DNA of 64,000 nucleotides, taken from Photobacterium sp. JCM 19050. Its GTDB lineage: Bacteria; Pseudomonadota; Gammaproteobacteria; Enterobacterales; Vibrionaceae. Location: the NCBI GenBank assembly GCA_001310455.1, contig BAXG01000011.1:62001-126000 (forward strand), in the 5' to 3' direction. Position numbers and translations under genes: made by a program. Of this stretch, positions 27,385 through 39,609 are shown one piece after another. The notes under the pieces were generated by a model. The model ran no database searches and was not told where the DNA came from. It was given only the letters and a program-made list of their open reading frames with translations. How positions within the stretch are numbered: position 1 is the first letter of the stretch; the number at the start of each line of letters is the position of its first letter.

Positions 27385-30012
27385 TCACATTGGCGTCAGG
27401 CGGATTTTCCCAACACGGGCGCCGGGTTCACGAACCAATACCCTGACACGGTTGATACCCGGGTTGAGTTCAATGTGAGGGTAGTCGACCAGCCCGGGAA
27501 TTCTTGGTGCGCGCTTGGACTGGTATCGTGGGTTTGCTTTGCGGCTCAGCGAGGCATTTTGCCCGGTTGTTGGGGCTTCATCATTAACGGTGATATGTAC
27601 GGTGTCAGACTTCCCATCTGGTGCAGAGCCAAATAAATACACCCTGTATTGCTGGGGTAGGCTCGAGGGGTTGTTGACAACAAATACCAGTTCGGATGCA
27701 GACTCATTTGCCTCGGTGCCGGTGAATGTGTGGACATACTCGCTGGAAACAAAGTAAGGCACATTAAACCCTTTTGTCCCGGCAGGTTTCATTTCCCAGA
27801 AGGAATAGTTGCCTTTGATTACCGCTGCGGGTTTTGCGGCGCTGATGACGATTTGCCCGGTATCCGATGTGCCAGGGATAACGGGTTCGGATACAGTTTT
27901 CAACTCGCCAATGTTAACTTGACCATCAACGTCATTCCCTTCTACGGTCACTTTCACGTAACGCGCATCAACAGGGGTGAACCGGATTTCCTCAACCGGG
28001 TTTACTGAGGTGTTATGACCCTGGATTTGAGTATCCCAAACCGCGCCGTCAATGGATGTACTGACAGAAACCGGGTAGCTTCGCTCTGCTGGATTAAAGA
28101 GGGAAAGGTCAATACCCGACACTGAGCGTATACCGTGGTAGTCAACAGACAGAGTTAATGGCGCGCTGTGTTGCCAGGCATTGAGGGAGCCTGACGGCAG
28201 GCCATCAGTAATTGCGGGTACCTGGTTGAATGAGGACTCATGGCTCGCATGGATTCTTGGGGCTGGGAGACCGGTTTTGCGCTGTGCAAGCTGGTCAAGA
28301 TATAGAGAAGTTGGCCACAGGGTGTTCCCGATTCCCTGTCCTTCTTTGAGGTCGGCAACCGTGTCTATTTGACGAGAGTTACTGAGCCTTGAAGAATTTC
28401 CTCTTGACCCGATAAGCCAGCCTTTGCCTGCCTGATTGGAAATAACGGCGACATTGTTTCCGCCGTCACCCCGATAGGTATTCCAGAAAATGTTCTCAGA
28501 ACCCGAGAATCCGTGCATGGTTGATGCGCCCCAAGGACGGTACTTGCTTTCTACATGCTCCCCGAACATGCCGAGTGTATCTACGAGATTATGTACAGAG
28601 AGGAACATATGGAAATCAGAGGGGCCTCTGCCATTTTTGGCTACATTGGCGAACAACACATTTCCGTTAGCGGCGGCAGTCTTGAAGCTGAACGCGTGCC
28701 TTGCGCGGTCAAACTGGTTTCCGTAATAGAGGCCATCGCCACCAATGACATTTATCCCGTAGCCATTCCCTCCTGCTCCCCGGTATTTCGGTGACTGGTA
28801 AAGGAACTCCCTGACCGTGACATTCTGGACGTATGAGTTAGTCATACCAATTGACAGGGTTTCATGGGCATCTGCCGGGTTAAACTTGGCTGTCTGGATA
28901 TCCTCAATCAACAGATCTTTAACCAGCGACGAATAGACGAGGGTGGAGTGATGAACGGCATGGGCTGCTGTTCCCGGTGTATTGTAATCATTATCGCCAT
29001 ACCCGCCGAAATCAGGTTGGTTCTGAGCAATGGAAAACCCGCTGACAACAACGTTGTTTAACAGATCGCTGTCTGAAATCTTCATAAAGCGGGAGCCATA
29101 CCGCTCTGATACACCGAAAGTGACCGGGCGATCCACATCTACCCGAAACTCATTCCCCGAAAGGGGTTCAACATGTGTCACTGTCCGGACATAAAAAGGT
29201 AAAGGCACCTTGCCTTCCCAGGCGCGTTTGGCCGGGTTTTTGACACCCCGGGCTCTGAGTTGATCTTCACTCATTTTGTAATCACTGGCGAATGCGGCGT
29301 TGGCGATACCACCAAATGCGACCATATCACCGACGTTAAGCTGTTGGCTTGATGCGGTGATGGTAACGCTGTTCTGACCCGAAGCATCACCTTTCACTGT
29401 ACCCGGCGCGTTCGACAGTGCAACGGCTCCCAGATTAAGTTGGCTCACCGAAGTGCCTGGGTCTGTCGGGTAAAAAGCGGAAGAGACAGGTGTGATTTGG
29501 ATAACTTTCGCTGAACGGGTTGTATGGGTGTTAGCCCTGTCAAATTGTTGCGTGTGTTTCAGCACTGTCAGCCCTGAACCCGCCCCTTTTAACCATACGT
29601 TGTCATGGCTGATTTTAATGGCAATTGATCCATCTGACGGTTCGATTTTGTATGTGCCTTCCGGAACCAGAACAGTCCCTCCGCCCTGTTGCCCCACGTA
29701 ATCAACCGCCTGATTGATCGCAACTGTTGAAGAAATGGCGCCGGTCGGGTCGGCTGTTTCAAATCCCAAAGCTGTCATCGCTGTGGAATCAGTGACATCC
29801 AGTGATAAAGCCGGAATACCTGTAGGATCCGACATTCCATCTTGCATATATCCGGCATAAGAAAAATCGATGATTTCTTTATTGGACAAGTGACGCCATT
29901 TTTCCGGGTAAATGGAGGATGCCCAGTAGTCGGTAAATGGGTCGGGAGTGGCGGCTGCTGATGTTGATATCAACAAGCTGCCCAATAGAAATGTTGAACA
30001 AATGTGTTTCAT
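27385..30012 (-). CDS. Secreted right-handed beta-helix protein with discoidin-like domain
   Basis: 875 residues with a signal peptide (MKHICSTFLLGSLLISTSAA). Residues about 90-580 resemble a pectate-lyase-superfamily beta-helix: VAINQAVDYVGQQGGGTVLV, PEGTYKI, NVWLKGAGSGLTVLKH. Residues about 600-710 look like an F5/8 type C (CBM32-like) domain, with SIDGAVWD and RFTPVDARYVKVTVEGNDVDG. A C-terminal beta-rich domain of about 130 residues may bind carbohydrate. ATG 30012 is preferred because the signal peptide starts there and AAGGAA precedes it; the frame extends upstream to 30093. Polysaccharide cleavage is likely; the substrate is unknown. Confidence 0.7.
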   Translation of the reverse strand: MKHICSTFLLGSLLISTSAAATPDPFTDYWASSIYPEKWRHLSNKEIIDFSYAGYMQDGMSDPTGIPALSLDVTDSTAMTALGFETADPTGAISSTVAINQAVDYVGQQGGGTVLVPEGTYKIEPSDGSIAIKISHDNVWLKGAGSGLTVLKHTQQFDRANTHTTRSAKVIQITPVSSAFYPTDPGTSVSQLNLGAVALSNAPGTVKGDASGQNSVTITASSQQLNVGDMVAFGGIANAAFASDYKMSEDQLRARGVKNPAKRAWEGKVPLPFYVRTVTHVEPLSGNEFRVDVDRPVTFGVSERYGSRFMKISDSDLLNNVVVSGFSIAQNQPDFGGYGDNDYNTPGTAAHAVHHSTLVYSSLVKDLLIEDIQTAKFNPADAHETLSIGMTNSYVQNVTVREFLYQSPKYRGAGGNGYGINVIGGDGLYYGNQFDRARHAFSFKTAAANGNVLFANVAKNGRGPSDFHMFLSVHNLVDTLGMFGEHVESKYRPWGASTMHGFSGSENIFWNTYRGDGGNNVAVISNQAGKGWLIGSRGNSSRLSNSRQIDTVADLKEGQGIGNTLWPTSLYLDQLAQRKTGLPAPRIHASHESSFNQVPAITDGLPSGSLNAWQHSAPLTLSVDYHGIRSVSGIDLSLFNPAERSYPVSVSTSIDGAVWDTQIQGHNTSVNPVEEIRFTPVDARYVKVTVEGNDVDGQVNIGELKTVSEPVIPGTSDTGQIVISAAKPAAVIKGNYSFWEMKPAGTKGFNVPYFVSSEYVHTFTGTEANESASELVFVVNNPSSLPQQYRVYLFGSAPDGKSDTVHITVNDEAPTTGQNASLSRKANPRYQSKRAPRIPGLVDYPHIELNPGINRVRVLVREPGARVGKIRLTPM

Positions 30013-30599
30013 GACGATTGGTTCCTTAAATATATGGTTTCCTTTTGCCCTGCAATTAAACCGGCAGGGAGTAGTACTCGTCTGTACACTCAATCGTTTG
30101 TTGTGTTGTTTTATTTTTTAGCCAGGTTTGAACGGTTTATTGAAACAATTCGGCTAATGACGTTCAGCGCTGATTTTATTGACAGATGTGATTTAAAACG
30201 TGGTATTTCGTGGCTAGTAAAGAGAAATAATTGTAATTTAAATGACATCTATGAATTCAAATATATAGATGAGAAACAAAAAGTAAACAATCGGATATTA
30301 TTATATTCTCATCATTTAAATTCATACAAAACAATGAGATAAATAAATTTAAGCAGCTTAATGCATATTATTTTTTAGGATGTAACTGGTTGTTTTTTCG
30401 GTGAAAGAAGGTTTTCTTGTTGATTATCACATTTTACAAATAATAACAAAAAATGAGATTGATAGACTTGGGTGATCGTGGTTTTTAATATGAGCCGTTG
30501 ATCTTGTTAAGCGGGTGACTAATTTCCAAGATAGTCTGTTGAATTTGTTTTAGTTTAATGGGGTGCTTAGACTATAAAATAATGTTCACATTAGGATGA
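30013..30599. other. A+T-rich non-coding stretch
   Basis: Lies upstream of the beta-helix gene and past the amidohydrolase terminator. Small frames here have no homology I recognise and lack ribosome sites. It should hold the beta-helix promoter; nothing else seen. Confidence 0.5.
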
Positions 30600-30632
30600 A
30601 AAATGCTGCCACATTTGTGCGGCAGCATTTCT
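30600..30632 (-). terminator. Rho-independent terminator of the amidohydrolase gene
   Basis: AAATGCTGCC, loop, GGCAGCATTTTTC on the minus strand, 21 bases past the stop. Confidence 0.8.
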
Positions 30633-30652
30633 GACATTACTTTTGATTCATT

Positions 30653-32063
30653 TTACTGGATAACTTCGCCTTTCTCTTTCAGGGTGTCTCTTACGATATT
30701 CGTGAAATCGACAGCTTCTTTTCGAATCGCTTCTTCATCTACTGTGAGAACGTTTCTGTCTTCCATCAGGACCTTGCCGTCAACAATACTGTGGCGGACA
30801 TTAGTGGCATAAGCTGAATAAACCAGCGCGGAGTATGGGTTGTATACCGGTACCATGTTGGGCGCTTTGGTATCTACAACAATAATGTCTGCCAATTTGC
30901 CTGGTTCAAGGGAACCGATTTTGTCTTCCATATGCAGGGCACGGGCGGCACCGATAGTCGCCATGTCGATCACTTTATAAGGAGGCATAGCAGCTCGGTC
31001 CTGGTTAACCAGTTTATGGACTTTGGCTACCTGACCGAATTCATCGATGGTGCTCAACGTATTGCCGGACATCGGCCCGTCGGTACCAAGGCCGATACGG
31101 ACACCCTCATCATACATTTTCAGGGCAGGGGAGACGCCTTTGGCTGATTTGATGTTGGCACTCATGTTGTGGGCAACGCCTATATCACTCTCTTTGACCA
31201 GCTCAATATCCTTATCATCAACAAGGATCATGTGGCTCCAACTAAGTTCCGGTTTAGAGCGCCAATGTCATGCATATACTGAACCGGGCTTTTTCCTCCG
31301 GAGCGTTCAGCAATAACTTCCTGCTCCCGATGGGATTCTGCCAGGTGCATGAGTACGGGCACATTCAGTTTCAATGACAGCTCAGATATCTTCTGCAGTG
31401 TTTCGGTGGTGTTTGTGTAAGGTCCATGAGGGGCGAAAGCCGGTGTGATACGAGGATGGTCTTTGTACTCTTCAATGAAGTTCAGCGCATAGGCAATGCC
31501 TTCGTCTGCATTTTTCGCGTCGGCAACCGGATATTTGATTACCGTCTCACCCAACACTGCACGCATACCGATTTTATCGACAGTCTTAGCCACTTCGTCT
31601 TCGAAGTAATACATGTCTGCGTATGTAGTCACACCGCCTTTCAGCATTTCGACGTTACCGAGATTGGCGCCGATGCGCACCATATCTCGTGAAACCAGCG
31701 CACTTTCCAGCGGGAAGATATAGCGGTGGAGGCGATCCGGTACGTCGTCTGCCAAAGAACGAAATACCGTCATGGACACGTGGGTATGGGTATTGATAAG
31801 CCCCGGCATCACGATATCACCGTCAACATCCAGCTGCTTTTCCGCCGTGTATTTCTTGGCAAGATCGGCATTGCCGACTGCCAAAATTTTGTTGTCCTTT
31901 ACAACAACTGTACCGTTTTCAATTACCTCACGGGCCGGGTTCATGGTCAGAACCGTACCGTTAGTGATCATCAGTCTGCTTGTTGGGTTGCAAGCGCACT
32001 TCCCGAGAGGGAAATACCACAAGCTACGGCCAGTGCCGAGGCGAGTTTGGTCAGTTTTGTCAT
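30653..32063 (-). CDS. Exported amidohydrolase of the MTA/SAH-deaminase (TRZ/ATZ) family (frame breaks near 31983 and 31231)
   Basis: Metal site and pocket motifs: PGLINTHTHVSMTVFRSLADD, FAPHGPYT, VLMHLAESHREQE, VAHNMSANIK and GLGTDGPMSGN. These are typical of deaminases acting on methylthioadenosine, adenosylhomocysteine or guanine-like rings. Unusually, the N-terminus is a clear signal peptide (MTKLTKLASALAVACGISL, then SGSALA) read from ATG 32063. One missing C near 31983 hides the join to LMITNGTVLTMNP, and another near 31231 splits the barrel at GAHMILVDD. Corrected length is about 470 residues. A periplasmic location is inferred. Confidence 0.8.
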
Positions 32064-32210
32064 TTTTATACCTTTTATATCTGCAAGTGGGATGCGATGA
32101 GATGAATGCTTTGCAGAATCGCGCGCTAAGAATAAAAGAGTCTGGCGATATGTTAAGTGACTAGGTTGTCAATAATGGTAAGAAAATGCTTCAAAAGGGG
32201 GGAAGGCAGC

Positions 32211-32239
32211 ATAAAGCTCCGGCTTGAGCCGGAGCAAAG
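32211..32239 (-). terminator. Hairpin terminator after yciN
   Basis: GCTCCGGC, loop, GCCGGAGC then TTTATG on the minus strand, just past the yciN stop. Confidence 0.75.
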
Positions 32240-32243
32240 GTCA

Positions 32244-32492
32244 TCAATCAGCCAATGTAAATTCCGGCGAAAGCTTGTGGGCCAGAAACTTGAACATATT
32301 GAACGCCTGAGTGGTGTTCAACGTTGGCAGGCCGTTGTCATCAAGGAAGTACTCCCCTTTGAAGACCAATACACCGTCTCTTTCTGATACGTCATCAGCT
32401 TGCATACCTTCAATATATGCATCGTGATCACGGATAAGTTGGTTGGCAATCAGAAGGAGTTCAAATTTTGAAATGGGCTTTTTTTGACTCAT
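32244..32492 (-). CDS. yciN: YciN-family protein (DUF2498)
   Basis: An 82-residue acidic protein matching YciN: SKFELLLIANQLIRDHDAYI, then VFKGEYFLDDNGLPT and FNMFKFLAHKLSPEF. The family is small, found in enteric bacteria and vibrios beside topA, and has no established function. It is divergent from topA across a 612-base gap. It has its own terminator. Confidence 0.85.
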   Translation of the reverse strand: MSQKKPISKFELLLIANQLIRDHDAYIEGMQADDVSERDGVLVFKGEYFLDDNGLPTLNTTQAFNMFKFLAHKLSPEFTLAD

Positions 32493-33104
32493 AGTCGTAA
32501 CGTCAATGGAAACGGATGGCGAGGATAGTACGCCAAATGTGGCAGGGCATCCATAATTCCAGAGGTTAAGTTGGCTGGATTCTGGTCAAAACATCCTCCT
32601 TTATTACATGGAGACTGGTATTGTGTCCGTCACTGTATTATGGTTTGCCACAGTTTTGCCGCCAGCAATGTGACTACTTACATCTGATTTGGCTTAGATT
32701 GAACATGGTTTCGTAATGCGTATTTATGCATTAACCGGTTCTTTCTATGCAACCCGCTTTTTGAAGTGAATCTGTACATTTGGCGGTGAATTTGGCTGGA
32801 AATTGTGACAGGACACAAAAAATCGTGTCGAATTCTGGCGCAGGTTGTGAAAGCAATGGTAATGATTAGCCCGCACAACCACTGGAAGTCTTGTGTGACA
32901 AGAGAATCGGTATTTCTGCATTAACGTGTTGTTTGTAAAAGGCGGGTGCCGGGCAAATGCCAGCGCTGCCCAAAACGAAAACAACATTCGGGTTGATATT
33001 AAGACTCAGTCACACAATATTGTAAAAAAGCGATACATCCTGCTGACGGTGGGTATGGTCACAAATAATGAATGATTAAGAGCACGAGGTGTAATTGAGT
33101 CACT
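32493..33104. other. Long non-coding region between yciN and topA
   Basis: This 612-base gap should contain both divergent promoters. Two related segments, TATTTATGCATTAAC (near 32720) and TATTTCTGCATTAAC (near 32910), differ by one base and lie about 190 apart; their meaning is unknown. The small minus-strand frames here are not credible genes. topA promoters elsewhere respond to supercoiling, but I cannot define one here. Confidence 0.45.
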
Positions 33105-35723
33105 ATGGGTAAATCTCTCGTTATCGTGGAGTCTCCCGCGAAAGCAAAAACCATTAACAAGTACCTGGGCAAGGACTTCATTGTTAAGTCCAGCGTGGGT
33201 CACGTGCGCGACTTACCTACCGGTGCATCTTCCGGCGGTAAAAAAGCTACCCCTGTCTCGACTAAAGGCCTCTCTCCTGAAGAAAAGCAGCGTATCAAGC
33301 AAGAAAAAGAACGAAACGCGCTGATCAACAAGATGGGTGTGGACCCTTATAAAGGATGGAAAGCCAAATACGAAGTTCTGCCGGGTAAAGAGAAGGTCGT
33401 TTCTGAACTCAAAAACCCTGGCTGAAAAAGCTGACACCGTCTATCTCGCAACGGACCTTGACCGCGAAGGGGAAGCCATTGCGTGGCACCTGCGGGAAAT
33501 CATCGGCGGTGACGACAGCCGTTATAAGCGTGTCGTATTTAACGAAATTACCAAAAACGCTATCAAGCAAGCGTTTGAAGCACCGGGTGAACTGAACCAG
33601 GATCGCGTAAATGCACAGCAGGCACGCCGTTTCCTGGACCGTGTTGTTGGTTTCATGGTTTCTCCTCTTCTTTGGAAGAAAGTTGCCCGTGGGCTTTCAG
33701 CCGGCCGTGTACAGTCTGTTGCTGTACGTTTGCTGGTAGAGCGCGAGCACGAAATCAAAGCGTTTATCCCGCAGGAATACTGGGATATCCACTCAGATAC
33801 TGCCAGCGCTACGGGTGAAGTGCTCCGACTGATGGTCACCCACCAGTCCGGTACTGCGTTTAAGCCGGTCAATGAAACCCAGGCGATGGCTGCAGCATCT
33901 TTGCTGGAGAAAGCAGCTTACACGGTTAAAGACCGTGAAGACCGCCCGACAACCAGCAAGCCTTCTGCACCGTACATCACGTCTACCCTGCAACAGGCGG
34001 CAAGTACCCGTCTGGGCTATGGCGTTAAGAAGACCATGATGCTGGCCCAGCGTCTGTACGAAGCGGGTTACATCACCTATATGCGTACCGACTCAACCAA
34101 CCTGAGTAAGGAAGCGGTTGAAGCGGCCCGTGGTTACATCGAAGGTAACTACGGCAAGAATTACCTGCCGGATGCAGCCATTGCTTACGGCTCACGCGGC
34201 AACGCACAAGAAGCGCACGAAGCGATTCGTCCATCTGATGTCAATGTCCAGGCTGAAGCCCTGGAAGGCATGGAGCCTGACGCGCACCGACTGTACGACC
34301 TGATCTGGCGCCAGTTTGTTTCCTGCCAGATGGTGCCTGCGAAATATGACTCCAGCACCCTGACTGTGGAAGCAGGCGAATTTACCCTGAAAGCTAAAGG
34401 CCGCACCCTGCGTTTCGACGGTTGGACACGCGTACAGCGCCCATCAGGCAAAAACGAAGATGTGACCCTGCCAAGTGTGGCGGTAGGTGAAAAACTGTCT
34501 CTGGTTAAAGTCGATCCTCAACAGCACTTCACCAAGCCACCTGCGCGTTACACTGAAGCTGCGTTGGTTAAAGAGCTTGAGAAGCGTGGTATCGGCCGTC
34601 CGTCTACTTATGCCGCCATTATCTCGACCATTCAGGATCGTGGTTATGTGCGCGTTGAAAGCCGCCGCTTCTATGCAGAGAAGATGGGTGAGATTGTTAC
34701 CGATCGCCTGACCCACAGCTTTGCTGACCTGATGAACTACGACTTCACTGCCCGTATGGAAGAGAAGCTCGATGATATCGCCGTCGGTGAAAAAGACTGG
34801 AAGCGTGTATTGGATGACTTCTTTACCGATTTCTCCGGTGAGCTGGGCAAAGCGGAGCAGGATGAAGTTGACGGCGGTATGGAGCCGAACAAGATTGTCC
34901 TGACCGATATCGACTGTCCGACCTGTGGCCGCAAGATGGGTATCCGTACTGCATCCACTGGTGTATTCCTGGGCTGTTCAGGCTATGCCCTGCCACCGAA
35001 AGAGCGTTGTAAGACCACCATCAACCTGATGGATGATGAAGGTATTATTAACGTTCTGGAAGAAGACGTTGAAACCGCTGCACTGCGTGCCAAGAAACGT
35101 TGCCCGGTTTGCGAAACAGCGATGGATGCGTACCTGATCGACAAGGAACGCAAGATCCACATCTGTGGTAACAACCCAAGCTGTAACGGTTACATCGTAG
35201 AAAAAGGCCAGTTCCAGCTTAAGGGTTACGATGGCCCGGTTATCGAATGTGATAAGTGTGGTTCCGACATGGTGCTGAAAGACGGCCGTTTCGGTAAATA
35301 CATGGGTTGTACCAACGAAGAGTGTAAGAATACCCGCAAGATCCTGAAAAATGGCGAAGTTGCGCCACCAAAGGAAGATCCGGTTCATTTCCCAGAACTG
35401 CCTTGCGAGAACTCAGACGCTTACTTCGTGCTGCGTGACGGCGCTTCCGGCCTGTTCCTGGCAGCCAGTAACTTCCCGCGCTCACGTGAGACCCGTGCGC
35501 CGTTGGTAGAAGAACTGGCTCGCTTCAAAGAGCGCTTGCCTGCGAAGTACCAGTTCCTTGCCGATGCACCGGTTGAAGACCGGATGGCCGTAAGGCAGTG
35601 GTACGCTTCAGCCGTAAGAGCAAAGAGAACTATGTCCGCACCGAAAACGATGGCAAGCCATCGGGTTGGACGGCTCTCTTCATTGACGGCAAGTGGGAAA
35701 TCACCGACAAGCGCAAAAAATAA
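33105..35723 (+). CDS. topA: DNA topoisomerase I (frame breaks near 33412 and 35583)
   Basis: This type IA enzyme relaxes negative supercoils. The toprim domain opens [20 protein letters not shown] and has [17 protein letters not shown]. The active-site tyrosine is in [14 protein letters not shown], and [12 protein letters not shown] follows. The C-terminal half has three Cys4 zinc motifs ([24 protein letters not shown]). Near 33412 an A-run looks one base too long (ELKTLAEKA expected). Near 35583 one C is missing, after which [30 protein letters not shown] and the stop at 35721-35723 are read. Corrected length is about 873 residues. An intact gene is needed for viability, which supports sequencing error. 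Confidence 0.93.
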
Positions 35724-35744
35724 CGTCAGATTTTACCTTTAAAG

Positions 35745-35771
35745 GAAGCCGGCAAGCGCCGGCTTTTTTTG
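35745..35771 (+). terminator. Rho-independent terminator of topA
   Basis: AGCCGGC, AAGC loop, GCCGGCTTTTTTT. Confidence 0.9.
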
Positions 35772-36205
35772 TGGAAAATTATTCACAGTATAAATAATTG
35801 ATCTGCGCTTCTTGAATATCGTTCTTTCTTTAATTGAAAAACATCTCCCAGATACATTTACCACTCGTATTAATAATCGAATCAATAAATCACACATAAA
35901 ATATATCCAAATAATTATCCAGAAAGATAATTAATCAATACAGTCTATTTGGCGAAAATATAAACGCGATTGTACTGTTTTTGTTGGGTTTATTTTTAAA
36001 TTTTTCAATTCTAATTTTAAATAAATTGATTCTGGCACGGTATTAATGTGAGCTTCTATGCAGTAATCATTTCACTCGATCCTATACGTTGAACGAAATC
36101 ACATTTCGTATTTTTCATATCTCCAAATTTATTTTTTGCGACGGCATTATCAATGCGCCCGGTATGGCCGGGATCGGGGTATTAATAACCATAAGTAGAA
36201 AGAAT
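35772..36205. other. A+T-rich leader region before the ygjJ-like gene
   Basis: No credible gene. The porin frame is open from 36089 but the first 39 codons look untranslated. The region must hold the promoter of the ygjJ-ygjK unit. I see no defined operator. Confidence 0.5.
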
Positions 36206-37174
36206 ATGAAAAAGACAATTTTAAGCGCTGTTATTGCTTCTGTGGTTTCGTTTGGTGCGACTGCAAACGAAGAGTTCAACTGGGATTTTTATGGTGAACT
36301 GGGCCTGGGTGGCGAAGTTTACCTGGAAGGCGATGACAAGGGTAAGTACCTGGATGGTTCTTACATGGACCTGGCCTTGGCATTTGAAAAGGGTAACTGG
36401 TTTGGTCTGGCATACCTGGAAGGCTGGACGGTTTCGGCAGTAGAAAAAACAGGTGAAACCTGGGTGCCGGGTCACGGTGTTCGTGGCTGGGAAGGCGGCT
36501 TTAACCGTGTATACGTAGGTTACAAATTCGAAGGCGGCAAAGAGCTGACGTTTGGCCGCATGGATTCCGCTCTGGATGAAATGGACGGTTACTCAGACTT
36601 CACTGTTGAGTACGGCCTGACCCCTTCTGAAGCCGGTGATATCTCCGTAGGCCTGAAGCTGAAAGACGTTGAAGGCGATTTCCGCTACGGCATCTCTGTT
36701 GCACCAGAGTCTTCTTACAACTCTGATGACCAACTTTTTGATTTCGGTAAATACGACCACTACGGTGACAAGTTTGAGAAAGCAGCAGTAGCCAATGGTT
36801 ATGTTGAGTACCGCATGGAAGGGATCAAGGTTATGGCTGGTGCTGAAGTGACTGATGGTGAAGGCAACATCATGATGGTGGGTGCTAACTTCTTCGACCA
36901 CATCGGTTTCCGTGCATGGCACGACACTGACAAGGGCAGCTACGGTGAAGAGAACGGTTTTGTACTGAACGGCATGTTCGAGCCTTCTGAGGGCCTGTAC
37001 CTGTCAGCCGGTTATAACTATGCTGACCGCGAGAAGGGCAGTGATGTGCAGTTCGTTAACGCCGGTATGTGGTACGCCTTCGGTGCAAACGAGCAGTATG
37101 CATTTGCAGTCGATACCTACCTGCCAAAAGACGGTGAGAACAAGGTATTCGTTAAGCAGTTCTTCTACTTCTAA
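36206..37174 (+). CDS. ygjJ: YgjJ-like outer-membrane beta-barrel protein
   Basis: 322 residues with a signal peptide (MKKTILSAVIASVVSFGATA). Repeating amphipathic strands rich in Gly, Tyr, Phe and Asp follow, ending FVKQFFYF with a terminal Phe, the outer-membrane assembly signal. Segments such as FYGELGLGGEVYLEG and RVYVGYKFEGGKELTFGRMDSAL are porin-like. The call as YgjJ rests mainly on position, 17 bases upstream of a ygjK homologue, as in E. coli. It may form a channel or surface protein for the sugars that YgjK cleaves. ATG 36206 begins the signal peptide. Confidence 0.65.
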   Translation: MKKTILSAVIASVVSFGATANEEFNWDFYGELGLGGEVYLEGDDKGKYLDGSYMDLALAFEKGNWFGLAYLEGWTVSAVEKTGETWVPGHGVRGWEGGFNRVYVGYKFEGGKELTFGRMDSALDEMDGYSDFTVEYGLTPSEAGDISVGLKLKDVEGDFRYGISVAPESSYNSDDQLFDFGKYDHYGDKFEKAAVANGYVEYRMEGIKVMAGAEVTDGEGNIMMVGANFFDHIGFRAWHDTDKGSYGEENGFVLNGMFEPSEGLYLSAGYNYADREKGSDVQFVNAGMWYAFGANEQYAFAVDTYLPKDGENKVFVKQFFYF

Positions 37175-37191
37175 TCAATCAGGTTCCTGTA

Positions 37192-39553
<2,362 letters not shown>

Positions 39554-39569
39554 GCAAGTTGAACTGAAC

Positions 39570-39606
39570 AACCGGCCGGGCATTTACCCGGCCGGTTTTG
39601 TTTTTG
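39570..39606 (+). terminator. Terminator of the ygjJ-ygjK unit
   Basis: AACCGGCCGGG, six-base loop, CCCGGCCGGTT then TTGTTTTTG. It may also serve the convergent EndoU gene. Confidence 0.85.
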
Positions 39607-39609
39607 GTC

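Noticed and set aside
30004-30342. 112-residue plus-strand frame upstream of the beta-helix gene
   Set aside because: Overlaps the signal-peptide start of the opposite gene, has no ribosome site and no recognisable family.
32678-32987. Two small minus-strand frames between yciN and topA
   Set aside because: No ribosome sites, Cys/His-rich shadow composition and mutual overlap in different frames.
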